From: Algoriphagus sp.
GTDB lineage: Bacteria; Bacteroidota; Bacteroidia; Cytophagales; Cyclobacteriaceae
Length of the DNA stretch: 64,000 nucleotides
Direction of reading: 5' to 3'
Assembly (NCBI RefSeq): GCF_024305035.1
Contig: NZ_JAMWZB010000026.1
Location: 18,139 to 82,138, forward strand
Made by a program: the position numbers and the translations under genes. Of this stretch, positions 1 through 9,276 are shown piece after piece. The notes below the pieces were generated by a model. It searched no databases, had not been told where the DNA came from, and was given only the letters and a program-made list of their open reading frames with translations. Position 1 is the stretch's first letter. Each line of letters opens with the position of its first letter.

Positions 1-1740
1 CGACTGAATCAACTCCAAAACTGTTGCTCCCAAGTCTTTAGCCATTTGCTCGACAAGTTCGTAGCGTTCCGGATGCACACCCGAACCGTCCAAAGGATGT
101 TTAGCCGAGCGAATCCGTAAAAAGCCGGCAGCCTGCTCAAAGGCCTTTTCCCCCAAGCGAGGTACCTTCAGTAACTGGGATCGACTGGAGAATGGTCCAT
201 GCTCATTTCGGTAATCCACGATATTTTGAGCCAATACAGGACCCAAGCCTGATACATAGGTCAACAGTTGTTTTGAAGCAGTATTCACTTCCACTCCTAC
301 TCCATTAACTGCAGACATCACGGTATCATCCAGCGCATTTTTTAGCGCACTTTGATCGACGTCGTGCTGATATTGCCCCACTCCGATGGATTTGGGGTCG
401 ATTTTGACCAATTCAGCCAAGGGATCCATCAAACGTCTTCCTATACTTACTGCTCCCCTCACAGTCAAATCCAAATCAGGGAATTCCTCCCGAGCCACGT
501 CCGAAGCCGAATAAATAGATGCTCCTGCCTCATTGACCATGGTAACAATGATGGATTTGGGTAAGCCTAAATTTTTGACAAAAGCTTCTGTTTCCCGTCC
601 GGCAGTCCCGTTCCCTATGGCGATCGCCTGAATGGAAAAGCGCTCCACCAATCCCTTAACGGTCATGGCAGATTCTGCGCTCCTTCGTTGGGGTTCATGA
701 GGATAGATGGCCTCGTAATGCAAAAACTGCCCCTGAGGACCTAAACACACCAATTTACAACCTGTTCGAAAACCGGGATCAATGGCCATGACGGCTTTTT
801 CGCCTAAGGGCGCACCCAAAAGCAATTGGCGAAGGTTTTCTGCAAACACCCGAATCGCTTCCTCATCGGCCTTCTTTTTGGTCAAAAGTCTCACCTCGGT
901 TTCCATACTCGGTTTGAGCAATCGCTTGTAGGCATCCTTAATCGCCAACCGCACCTGTTCTACCGAGGAATTGGAGGCATTCTCTAAAATTTCCCGCTCC
1001 ATTAAAGCGAGGGCATCGGATTCCTCGGGACAAGAATCCAGCATCAAAAACAATTCTTTTTCCCCACGTCGCATCGCCAATACCCGATGGGAAGGAGCGG
1101 TTTTAATGGGTTCAGACCAGTCAAAATAATCCTTGTATTTTGCCGCTTCCTGCTCTTTGCCGGGAATGACCCGCGAAGTGAAGGTTCCCTGATCCACAAA
1201 CAATTTGCGCATCTTCTCCCGTAATTCCGGATTTTCATTAATCCATTCTGCTAGGATATCACGCGCACCCTGAAGGGCATCTTCCGAACTCTTCACCTCC
1301 AGAGCTTCATTGATATAGTCAGCGGCTAAACGCTCCAAATCAACAGATTCTTGCTTAAAAATCTGGGTAGCGAGTGGCTCCAGTCCTTTTTCCTTTGCGA
1401 TCGTTGCCTTCGTTCTCCGCTTGGGTTTGTAAGGCAAATAAATATCCTCCAATTTGGCCATGGTTTCAGCGGTGGCAATGGACTGAAGAAGGGCGTCGGT
1501 CATTTTCCCCTGCTCTTCAATGGATTTGATTACCGCTTCCTTTCGCTTATCTAAATCCCGCAACTGCTGTAAACGATCCCGTACGGCTGCCACCTGCACC
1601 TCATCCAAGCTTCCGGTAACTTCCTTTCGGTAACGGGAAATAAAAGGTACTGTCGCTCCCCCGTCCAACAACTCAATAGTTGCTTTTACCTGTGCCGGCT
1701 TAACCTGGAGTTCAGAAGAAATTTTAACGTCGTAATTCAT
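1..1740 (-). CDS. tex: Tex-family RNA-binding transcription accessory protein (3' end outside window)
   Basis: The minus strand is open from an ATG at 1738-1740 to the window edge, giving the first 580 residues. The start region (NYDVKISSELQVK) and the following Tex N-terminal helical domain (TVPFISRYRKEVTG, LPYKPKRRTKA) are typical of the family. Further on come the YqgF/RuvC-like segment (AIDPGFRTGCK, IGNGTAGRE) and the start of the helix-hairpin-helix part (YVSGLGPVLAQNIV, LLKVPRLGEKAF). The C-terminal S1 RNA-binding domain must lie beyond the edge, since Tex proteins are usually 700-780 aa. Tex binds nucleic acids and is linked to transcription and RNA metabolism in the cytoplasm. The divergent neighbour starts about 160 bases away, so the promoter should lie between 1741 and 1900. 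Confidence 0.95.
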   Translation of the reverse strand, partial: MNYDVKISSELQVKPAQVKATIELLDGGATVPFISRYRKEVTGSLDEVQVAAVRDRLQQLRDLDKRKEAVIKSIEEQGKMTDALLQSIATAETMAKLEDIYLPYKPKRRTKATIAKEKGLEPLATQIFKQESVDLERLAADYINEALEVKSSEDALQGARDILAEWINENPELREKMRKLFVDQGTFTSRVIPGKEQEAAKYKDYFDWSEPIKTAPSHRVLAMRRGEKELFLMLDSCPEESDALALMEREILENASNSSVEQVRLAIKDAYKRLLKPSMETEVRLLTKKKADEEAIRVFAENLRQLLLGAPLGEKAVMAIDPGFRTGCKLVCLGPQGQFLHYEAIYPHEPQRRSAESAMTVKGLVERFSIQAIAIGNGTAGRETEAFVKNLGLPKSIIVTMVNEAGASIYSASDVAREEFPDLDLTVRGAVSIGRRLMDPLAELVKIDPKSIGVGQYQHDVDQSALKNALDDTVMSAVNGVGVEVNTASKQLLTYVSGLGPVLAQNIVDYRNEHGPFSSRSQLLKVPRLGEKAFEQAAGFLRIRSAKHPLDGSGVHPERYELVEQMAKDLGATVLELIQS

Positions 1741-1900
1741 GATTTACTGGTGATTTTTCCAACTTGAGGCTGCAAGATACGTCTCCTAAACCAGACAAAA
1801 AGGCTCTTGTGTAAGACTTGTCACTAAATGACTGATGCTGATGGATTAATTTTGAAAATAAATTGCCCCTCCCTGAGTGGATTAAAACTCACCCTTGACT

Positions 1901-2491
1901 ATGGAAGAAAAGAAAAAAATGGATTGGAAAAAGGAAATCAAATCGTGGGGACTCATATTCGCATTTTTTGCCTTTCTATATTTTACCGGCTTATTACCTG
2001 TAGTGCAGGGAGCCATCCAATCGGTATTGCTTTCCACCGGATTAATTCAACCTAAGCTTGAGCGGGTAGATTTGACAGAGCAGAACTTCGATTACTCCGG
2101 TCAATTTCAAGATTTTGAAGGAAACCCAGTTTACTTAGCGGACTATAAAGGAAAAACGGTTTTCATTAATCTCTGGGCCTCCTGGTGCGGTCCTTGCCGA
2201 GCTGAAATGCCGCATATTTCTGAACTGTACAAATCCCTAAGGGATCAAGCAAACATTGAATTTCTGATGATCGGCTTGGATCAGGATTTTGAAAAAAGCA
2301 AAAGCTTGATTGAATCCAAAAATTGGGCATTCCCAGCGGTACATGCCAGCTATGGAATCAATAAGAGCTTACAAAGCGAGTCGATTCCCACTACCCTTGT
2401 GGTGAACCCCGAAGGAAAAATCGTCTTCTATCAGCAGGGAATGAGTAATTTCAATACCGATGAATTTCGTGAATTTTTGATTTCTCACTAA
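1901..2491 (+). CDS. membrane-anchored TlpA/ResA-like thioredoxin-fold protein
   Basis: A 196-aa protein with one N-terminal membrane segment (about residues 12-35) and then a thioredoxin fold of the TlpA/ResA type. The redox motif WCGPC sits in the WASWCGPCRAEMPH context, followed by the cis-Pro region ESIPTTLVVNPEGKI. The anchor places the redox domain outside the cytoplasmic membrane, where such proteins reduce disulfides, for example during cytochrome c maturation. I chose the ATG at 1901; a TTG two codons earlier (1895) is also open. The N-terminus is rich in Lys (MEEKKKMDWKKE), fitting a signal anchor. No cytochrome-maturation genes are nearby, so the partner is unknown. Confidence 0.88.
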   Translation: MEEKKKMDWKKEIKSWGLIFAFFAFLYFTGLLPVVQGAIQSVLLSTGLIQPKLERVDLTEQNFDYSGQFQDFEGNPVYLADYKGKTVFINLWASWCGPCRAEMPHISELYKSLRDQANIEFLMIGLDQDFEKSKSLIESKNWAFPAVHASYGINKSLQSESIPTTLVVNPEGKIVFYQQGMSNFNTDEFREFLISH

Positions 2492-2580
2492 AACAATCCA
2501 CCCCATAGCCCTTTTTATAGGTTCGGTTTGCCACCTTTAAAGATTTGTAGTAATCTTCGGATACAAACCCAATTTAACCT

Positions 2581-4911
2581 ATGAAAAAAGCCATTTTCCT
2601 CTTTGGAGCCCTTGTACTTTTGTTTTTGGATGGATACGCTCAACAATCCAAACTGTGGTACGAGCTGCCCGCTGAAACGTGGGAGGAAGCTTTACCAATC
2701 GGAAATGGCCGTCTGGGGGCCATGGTTTTTGGCATTCCCGGAAAGGAACGAATTCAACTCAACGAGGACTCGCTGTGGCCCGGAGGAGAAAAAGATTGGG
2801 GACTGGCTAAAGGAAGGCCAGCCGACTTAAAACAAATTAGGGACTTTCTTTTGGCCGGTGAGCATCAGAAAGCCGATTCCCTACTGGTCTCAGCCTTTTC
2901 CAGAAAGGGAGTAACGCGCTCCCATCAGACCCTTGGCGATCTAGTTTTGGATTTCCAATGGGAAGAAGTAAGTGAATATTACCGCGAATTGGATTTGGAG
3001 CGGGCCGTAGCTTTTTCCCGGTTCCAAAGCGAAGGCTATGAGGTCAGTCAGGAAGTTTTTGCCTCGGCTCCAGATCAAGCTTTAATTATCCGGTTAATCA
3101 CCAACCATCCCAAAGGGTTCCGTGGAAAAATCCGCTTGAGCAGACCCGAAGACCAAGAAGTACCAACCGCAGAAACCCGGGCGATCCATCATCAATTATT
3201 GGAAATGAATGGAGAAGTCACCCAACGGGGTGCTAAAATTGACTCCAAACCCTCCCCGATTTACCAGGGAGTGAGATTCCGCAGTATTTTACACGCCGAG
3301 GCGGATGTTGCTTTGACGGGCACCGAGGATGAGCTTTGGGTGGATGGAGCCACTGAAATCACCCTGAAACTCGTCACCGCTACTTCGTATTATCATTCCA
3401 ATTTTGAACAGGTGGCCCAAAGACAATTGGATCGTATCGCATTCAAGAGTTTTGGGGAATTGCAATTTCGACACCAGAGTGAGTATCAAGCTTGGTTTAA
3501 CCGAATGAACCTTCAATTGGGAAAACCTTTTACAGCCGATATTCCCACCGATGTTAGGATCCAGCAGGTAAAGGAAGGAAAAGTAGATCTTTGGCTTGAA
3601 AAGCTGTTATTTGATTATGGTCGCTACTTATTGATTTCCTCGAGCAGACCGGGGACCAATCCAGCCAATCTTCAAGGACTTTGGAACCCTCATATTGAAG
3701 CACCCTGGAATGCAGATTACCATTTGAATATCAATCTGCAGATGAATTATTGGCCGGCCGAAGTTACCGGACTCCATGAATTGCATGAGCCGCTTTTTGA
3801 TTTTACCGATGCGTTGATCGAAAATGGGAAAGCGGTTGCCCAAGTAAATTTCGGCATGCGCGGTTCGGTATTGCCCCATACCACGGATCTGTGGAAAATT
3901 CCCTTTCTACAAGCCGAAACTGCGTATTGGGGAAGTTGGATCGGCTCGGGAGCCTGGCTCGCCCGCCATTACTGGGAGCATTATTTATTTACCGGGGATG
4001 AGGCTTTCCTCATCGAGCGTGCACTTCCGGCGATCGAGCAATTGAGCCTGTTTTATGCCGATTGGCTCATCGAAGACCCCAGAGACGGCAGTCTGGTTTC
4101 GGCTCCTTCTACCTCTCCGGAAAACCAGTTTATCAATCCAGAGGGGATAAAAGCGGCCAGTACCCTAGGGGCAGCCATGGATCAACAGTTAATTGAAGAT
4201 ATATTTACTATATATCTTAAAATCAAAGAGATAAACTCAACAGAAAGCGAACTTCAAAAGCGAATTAAAACGCTTTTACCCAAGTTAAGACAGGGCGTAA
4301 TTCTAGGCGAAGACGGAAGGATTCTGGAATGGGATCGGGAATATGCCGAACCTGAAAAGGGACATCGACACCTTTCTCATCTCTATGCTTTTCATCCAGC
4401 CAATCAGATCACCCCCAGCCAAACTCCTCAACTCCTGGAAGCGGTTAAAAAGACCCTAGACTATCGTCTTGCCCATGGAGGTGCCGGAACAGGCTGGTCG
4501 AGAGCCTGGCTGATCAATTTTTCTGCCAGACTGCTCGACGGGGGAGCCACTCATGGGCACATTCAAAAGCTCATCAGTCAATCCTTATATCCCAATTTAT
4601 TTGATGCTCATCCACCCTTTCAAATTGATGGGAATTTTGGTTTTACCGCCGGAATAGCTGAAATGCTCCTCCAAAGTCATGAAGAGGGACTCATTCGGAT
4701 ATTACCCGCCCTGCCGAAAGCCTGGACTGATGGAGCCGTCAGTGGAATTAAAGCCCGTGGCGGATTTACCCTCGATTTTGAATGGAAAAACGGGCAGCTC
4801 ACTTGGTTAAAAATTCATTCCGAACTTGGAAAACCCATCCTGATTCTAGCCGATGGTTCTGAAATGGAACTGAACTTAAAAAGCGGTGAACAACTGGAAT
4901 TCGAATTTTAA
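2581..4911 (+). CDS. glycoside hydrolase family 95, exported alpha-L-fucosidase-like enzyme
   Basis: A 776-aa protein with a signal peptide (MKKAIFLFGALVLLFLDGYAQ, cut after residue 21 or so). The mature N-terminus carries the GH95 signature LWYELPAETWEEALPIGNGRLGAM and the conserved LNEDSLWPGG. The (alpha/alpha)6 barrel contains GTNPANLQGLWN, the LNINLQMNYWP active-site segment, STSPEN, RHLSHLYAF, GWSRAWLIN and FQIDGNFGFTAGIAEML. Length matches the family. GH95 enzymes remove alpha-1,2-L-fucose or L-galactose from glycans by inversion; substrate cannot be told from sequence. The protein is periplasmic or surface exposed. It stands alone with no SusC/D partner beside it. The next three genes run the same way, but gaps of 150-200 bases argue against one tight operon. 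Confidence 0.93.
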   Translation: MKKAIFLFGALVLLFLDGYAQQSKLWYELPAETWEEALPIGNGRLGAMVFGIPGKERIQLNEDSLWPGGEKDWGLAKGRPADLKQIRDFLLAGEHQKADSLLVSAFSRKGVTRSHQTLGDLVLDFQWEEVSEYYRELDLERAVAFSRFQSEGYEVSQEVFASAPDQALIIRLITNHPKGFRGKIRLSRPEDQEVPTAETRAIHHQLLEMNGEVTQRGAKIDSKPSPIYQGVRFRSILHAEADVALTGTEDELWVDGATEITLKLVTATSYYHSNFEQVAQRQLDRIAFKSFGELQFRHQSEYQAWFNRMNLQLGKPFTADIPTDVRIQQVKEGKVDLWLEKLLFDYGRYLLISSSRPGTNPANLQGLWNPHIEAPWNADYHLNINLQMNYWPAEVTGLHELHEPLFDFTDALIENGKAVAQVNFGMRGSVLPHTTDLWKIPFLQAETAYWGSWIGSGAWLARHYWEHYLFTGDEAFLIERALPAIEQLSLFYADWLIEDPRDGSLVSAPSTSPENQFINPEGIKAASTLGAAMDQQLIEDIFTIYLKIKEINSTESELQKRIKTLLPKLRQGVILGEDGRILEWDREYAEPEKGHRHLSHLYAFHPANQITPSQTPQLLEAVKKTLDYRLAHGGAGTGWSRAWLINFSARLLDGGATHGHIQKLISQSLYPNLFDAHPPFQIDGNFGFTAGIAEMLLQSHEEGLIRILPALPKAWTDGAVSGIKARGGFTLDFEWKNGQLTWLKIHSELGKPILILADGSEMELNLKSGEQLEFEF

Positions 4912-5113
4912 TGAGTAACTATATCCTGGTATAATCCGAAAGCATGCTCAAGATTGGCTAGCTTTTCACCTCAGACAAAAACTCAACGGACCTTATGGCA
5001 CAAGGCTACCAAAAATCCGATTTTATTTCCATTTTGCTTATTCAACTAGCCTGGGAAAATACGTGAACCGAATGCCCCATGTCAGTTTATCCAACACTTA
5101 AAATTACCCGGAC

Positions 5114-6244
5114 ATGAAGCGCTTATTTATTTCTCTTGCACTTCTTTTCTTATTTATTTGGCTAATCTGGTCCAATACAGGACGAGGATATCCCCTTCCC
5201 CTTCCGGAAACATACTTGGATTTGGTACAGGAATTGAATCCTTCCGATACCTTAAACCACAGGATTGTAGGCATCCAACCATTTATGGAACCCCGAGACT
5301 ACCTCAGTCAAGATGCCTTTTATTCTAAATTAGCGAGCTATGTAAGCGTTGCCGGCCAACATGGACTGATCAATGAAAACTCCCTGATCCTTTTTCCTGA
5401 ATCCATCGGTACCTGGCTGCTTTTTTCAGGAGAAAAGCACAGCATTGCCGAGAAAGAAAAATTGGAAGAAGCTACGAATACCCTAATTTTTTCCAATTTG
5501 GTAGATTTTGGACTCCATTATTGGACTACCCCTGAGGAAAATCGCAAGATGGGGGCACTTCTTCGGATGAAATCCAATCAAATGGCACGTGATTACTTTC
5601 AGGTATTTAGCCGAATCGCATCCGAGCAAAAATGTTATCTGGTAGCAGGATCGATCATTCTTCCCGGACCCACCGTCTTGGATGGGGAATTGATCATAGA
5701 CCCCAGCAAACCGCTTTACAATGCTTCCTTCCTGTTTGGTCCTGACGGCAAAATCCTGCAACGACCTGTGCTCAAGGCTTTCCCCACTGAAGCAGAAAAA
5801 CAATTGATTAGCTCGGCTAGCCCTGAAAATCCCCCCATTTTCAACCTTCCGATGGGAAAAACTTCTCTATTGATGAGTACAGACAGCTGGCAGTCGGAAA
5901 TGCTTCAACCCATCAGGGAAAATGACATTGAATTGGTGCTGATGTCTTCGTATTGGTCCCAGAACCAAGGAAAGGAACCTCTTAGAACGGGACCTGAGCA
6001 ATCAGCTCCCGCTCTGGAAACTGACTTAACCTCTACCGAGAACCTGAACGAATGGGAAGCCTGGAGCACCCATGCCCTACCCGCTCTGCTGAGTGAAACT
6101 CAGGCAAGAGCCGGAATGAATGTCTTTTTGATGGGGCAGCTTTGGGATAGGGTTTATGAGGGCAAAACCATGGCCTACCATCATGGAAAGCTTCTGGATT
6201 CTCATACAGCCAAACGGGCTGGAATCTGGTGTTTGAATTTTTAG
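5114..6244 (+). CDS. membrane-anchored carbon-nitrogen hydrolase-fold protein with Cys-to-Ser change
   Basis: A 376-aa protein with an N-terminal hydrophobic anchor (about residues 3-20) and a nitrilase/CN-hydrolase fold: IVGIQPFMEP near residue 51, the Glu motif LILFPES (E96) and the Lys motif RPVLKAFPT (K221). At the position where active members have Cys in an ICYD-like motif, this protein reads LLMSTDSW, with Ser255 in place of Cys. The Glu-Lys-Cys triad therefore looks incomplete, and the protein may be a pseudoenzyme or have altered chemistry. Members of this superfamily include apolipoprotein N-acyltransferase and nitrilases; this one lacks the multi-span domain of Lnt. It follows the fucosidase gene by about 200 bases with no obvious functional link. 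Confidence 0.8.
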   Translation: MKRLFISLALLFLFIWLIWSNTGRGYPLPLPETYLDLVQELNPSDTLNHRIVGIQPFMEPRDYLSQDAFYSKLASYVSVAGQHGLINENSLILFPESIGTWLLFSGEKHSIAEKEKLEEATNTLIFSNLVDFGLHYWTTPEENRKMGALLRMKSNQMARDYFQVFSRIASEQKCYLVAGSIILPGPTVLDGELIIDPSKPLYNASFLFGPDGKILQRPVLKAFPTEAEKQLISSASPENPPIFNLPMGKTSLLMSTDSWQSEMLQPIRENDIELVLMSSYWSQNQGKEPLRTGPEQSAPALETDLTSTENLNEWEAWSTHALPALLSETQARAGMNVFLMGQLWDRVYEGKTMAYHHGKLLDSHTAKRAGIWCLNF

Positions 6245-6398
6245 AATTAATCCATCCCCGAAGACCAAGCCTCAAACAGGATATCTGATATTAGGTAAAG
6301 ATCATCTGTGGATTAGCTTAGGGTTATGTTTTAAGCATAATCCTTTCCCAATTTAAATCCAGCCAAAAAATGGGTATTTTTAGCCAAAAGACCTGACT

Positions 6399-7955
6399 AT
6401 GAAATTCCCCTTCCGGATCCTGCTGTTGTTTTTGCTTTGCTCTACCCAAGTTCATGGACAAGAACCACGGGTATATCAGGCCCCTGCATTTGGTTTTGAC
6501 TGGAGTAAACCTTCTGAGCATCCCGACCGAATTGTGCTTACTTTTGGACAAAATGCTACAGAAGAAATCCGGATTAATTGGAGAACCGACAGCACGATTA
6601 CCGAAGCCTATGCCGAACTCGCTGTGGCTACTGCTGCACCCAAATTCTGGAGAAATGCCATCAGCCAAAAAGCAATTACAGAACCTTTCAATGCGCTAGC
6701 CATTCCCCAGGCTGAGGTTTTGGCCCATTACCACAGTGCTTCATTTGATGAGCTCCAGCCGGCTACCACCTATGCCTACCGGGTAGGAGATGGTACCCAT
6801 TGGTCCGAATGGTTTCAGTTTAAAACCCCGGATGCTGATCCTAATGCCAAATTCTCTTTTCTTTATGTAGGAGATGCTCAAAACTACATTCTTGAACTTT
6901 GGTCAAGATTGATTCGGGAAGGCTACCGTAAAGCACCGGATGCAGATTTTATCATCCATGCGGGGGATTTGATTAACTATGCCCACCGGGAACAAGAATG
7001 GCATGAATGGTTTACCGCTGGGGGGTTTATTCACAGCATGCTTCCGACGCTTGCTGTACCGGGAAATCACGAGTACAACTACCTCAATGATGCGGATCGG
7101 GAAGCAAGAAAGCGGAGCCTTTCGGCCCAATGGAAGCCGCAATTTAGTTTTCCGCAGAATGGTCCTGCCGGATTGGAAGAAACGGTCTACTTCATTGACT
7201 ACCCCCAAGTCAAATTTATTTTTCTGGATAGCAACCGCGACCATGAAATTCAGGCCGAATGGTTGAGAACTGTCCTTTCCCAAAATGATAAAAAATGGAC
7301 CATCGTCAGCTATCATCACCCCTTATTTTCGGCCTCAGCAGGCCGGGACAATGAGGACTTAAGAAAACTCTGGAAACCCATTTTCGATGAATTTGGGGTG
7401 GATTTGGCACTTCAGGGACACGACCACAGCTATGCCCGAGGTCGAGTTGCTCCCGGAAAAAATGAACTCAACGGGCTGAATATGAGAGATCAAACCGGCA
7501 CCGTTTATGTGGTTTCGGTCAGTGGGGGAAAGATGTATGGCCTTCGTCCAAACGGTTGGGAGGATCTAGAGGCCGAACGAGACCGTGCCGCTGAAAACAC
7601 CCAGCTTTTTCAGGTGATATCCGTAGAGGGAAACCAACTCCAATTTGAAGCCTATACCGCAATCGGCGAACTTTACGATGCGTTTGAGTTGATTAAATCT
7701 GAGGATGGAAGCAACCGGTTTATCGAGAAAAAAGGAGCACTTGGGCCGGAGTTTCGATTTGAAAACACCATCCCCTACGAAGACCAACTTCCCGAGGCAA
7801 TCGCCGCTAGCATCGGCAAGCAATTCCCCGATTATCGCATAGATCGAGTCAATTTTATCCAAGAAAAAGAGGGATTTCGGTATCGGGTACGTCTCCTCAA
7901 GGAAAAAGAAGAGAAAATCCTGCTCCTGGATCAACTGGGAAATCAAGTGAACTGA
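6399..7955 (+). CDS. exported purple acid phosphatase-like metallophosphoesterase
   Basis: A 518-aa protein with a signal peptide (cleavage near residue 20, VHGQ). Residues about 40-145 form the fibronectin-like N-terminal domain of purple acid phosphatases (RIVLTFG, ATTYAYRVGDG). The metallophosphoesterase core has all expected metal ligands: GDAQ (D159), AGDLINY (D190, Y194), GNHE (N223, H224), SYHHP (H306), and GHDHSYAR (H341, H343). The Tyr ligand after GD is typical of purple acid phosphatases with an Fe(III)-M(II) centre. The last 60 or so residues (from IAASIGKQFPDYRI) look like an added PepSY-like segment, which is unusual for the family. It probably releases phosphate from organic esters outside the inner membrane. 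The substrate is not predictable. Confidence 0.88.
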   Translation: MKFPFRILLLFLLCSTQVHGQEPRVYQAPAFGFDWSKPSEHPDRIVLTFGQNATEEIRINWRTDSTITEAYAELAVATAAPKFWRNAISQKAITEPFNALAIPQAEVLAHYHSASFDELQPATTYAYRVGDGTHWSEWFQFKTPDADPNAKFSFLYVGDAQNYILELWSRLIREGYRKAPDADFIIHAGDLINYAHREQEWHEWFTAGGFIHSMLPTLAVPGNHEYNYLNDADREARKRSLSAQWKPQFSFPQNGPAGLEETVYFIDYPQVKFIFLDSNRDHEIQAEWLRTVLSQNDKKWTIVSYHHPLFSASAGRDNEDLRKLWKPIFDEFGVDLALQGHDHSYARGRVAPGKNELNGLNMRDQTGTVYVVSVSGGKMYGLRPNGWEDLEAERDRAAENTQLFQVISVEGNQLQFEAYTAIGELYDAFELIKSEDGSNRFIEKKGALGPEFRFENTIPYEDQLPEAIAASIGKQFPDYRIDRVNFIQEKEGFRYRVRLLKEKEEKILLLDQLGNQVN

Positions 7956-8016
7956 GGGTAATCTTTGGATTTTAGGGGGAATCGGACTTATCTTTCATTC
8001 GATAGACCCAAAATCC

Positions 8017-9039
8017 ATGTCAGAAAAACGCCGAATCACACTCAAGGATATTGCCCGAGAATTGGGCATTTCTGTCTCTACTGCTTCCCGGGCACTCAAT
8101 GCCTATCCCGGAATTTCAGAAGAAACCATCAAACGGGTTAAGGATTTTGCCGAAAAGCATCACTATGTACCCAATTCGATCGCGGTTAATTTTCGAAAAA
8201 ACAAAACCCAAACCATTGGGATGATTGTCCCCGAATTGGTACATCCTTTTTTTTCAAGCGTCATCAGTGGGGCTATCAATCGAGCAAATAAGGCCGGATA
8301 CCGTGTTCTGATCAGTCAAACCGACGAAAAACAGGAAAATGAAATCTTGGCCTGTAACAGCATGATTGGAGGAAACGTAGATGGTTTGCTCATTTCTATT
8401 GCCAATGAAACAGTAGACTTGAATCATATTCAAGAGTTTATTAATGAAGGAAAACCTGTTATTCAGTTTGATAAATTTTCCGAAAAGCTTCATACCCCCA
8501 AAGTGATCACCGATGATTTTGAAAGTGCCTACAAAGCCGTAAAGCACTTAATCGATCAAGGCTATCGAAAAATCGCACACATCAACGGTTTAATTGCGGT
8601 GCAAAACTCCATCGATCGATTCAAAGGCTACAGACAAGCCTTAACTGATCATGGCCTGGAATTTCATGAGGCATGGGTCCCACACTGCAAGGAAATCAGT
8701 GAGGAAGAGGGATATGATTTTGCAAGTCAGTTAATGAATTTACCCAACCCGCCGGATGCAATTTTCTGTATTACTGATCTGGTCGCCTTGGGGGTGATGA
8801 ACTACCTCAAAACGGCCGGAATCCGCGTTCCCGAACAAGTGGGCGTCATGGGTTTCAGTAATTGGAAAATATCCGAAGTGATGAGTCCGAGCTTGAGTAC
8901 CGTGGAGCAACATGGCTTTAAAATGGGCGAAAAATCAGTAGGGATCCTACTCCACTTACTGAATGAAAACTCCCAGGGAAATCACGAAATCTATAAAATT
9001 GAAACTGATTTGATCATCCGCGAATCTACTTCAAACTAA
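8017..9039 (+). CDS. LacI-family transcriptional regulator
   Basis: A 340-aa protein with a LacI helix-turn-helix at the extreme N-terminus (ITLKDIARELGISVSTASRAL) and the hinge region ending near residue 60. A periplasmic-binding-protein-like effector domain follows (TQTIGMIVPELVHPFFSSV, ADGLLIS-like NVDGLLIS, AHINGLI, DAIFCITDLVALGVM, VGVMGFSNW). Such regulators bind palindromic operators and respond to a sugar or sugar phosphate. Its target is not evident: the amylosucrase/MFS pair about 3 kb away is a sensible candidate, since its promoter region holds a nested inverted repeat, and the exported enzymes upstream are the other. An inserted toxin-antitoxin-like pair separates the regulator from the sugar genes. 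Confidence 0.93.
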   Translation: MSEKRRITLKDIARELGISVSTASRALNAYPGISEETIKRVKDFAEKHHYVPNSIAVNFRKNKTQTIGMIVPELVHPFFSSVISGAINRANKAGYRVLISQTDEKQENEILACNSMIGGNVDGLLISIANETVDLNHIQEFINEGKPVIQFDKFSEKLHTPKVITDDFESAYKAVKHLIDQGYRKIAHINGLIAVQNSIDRFKGYRQALTDHGLEFHEAWVPHCKEISEEEGYDFASQLMNLPNPPDAIFCITDLVALGVMNYLKTAGIRVPEQVGVMGFSNWKISEVMSPSLSTVEQHGFKMGEKSVGILLHLLNENSQGNHEIYKIETDLIIRESTSN

Positions 9040-9060
9040 TGGTTTGAATTGGCCTTTGGA

Positions 9061-9081
9061 AAACAGAAAGGGATTCTGTTT
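9061..9081 (+). terminator. weak hairpin terminator after the LacI gene
   Basis: An 8-bp inverted repeat, AAACAGAA with TTCTGTTT around an AGGGA loop, lies 21 bases after the stop codon of the LacI-type gene. The T tract is short, so this is a weak candidate. Confidence 0.35.
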
Positions 9082-9276
9082 CTTCACGAGTAATTTCAAC
9101 AGCTGGAGTGGAGTAGAGTACAGTACTTTTTTATATTTTGGGATTATTTAAAGTATTGTCAATAGGAGCCAAATTAACTATTTAACCCTAATTCCTCCTT
9201 ATATTTTTAATCAGTTTTTTTGATTTGCAATCAAAAAGAAATAAAAATATCAAATTACTATTAAACTGTTTTTTGA

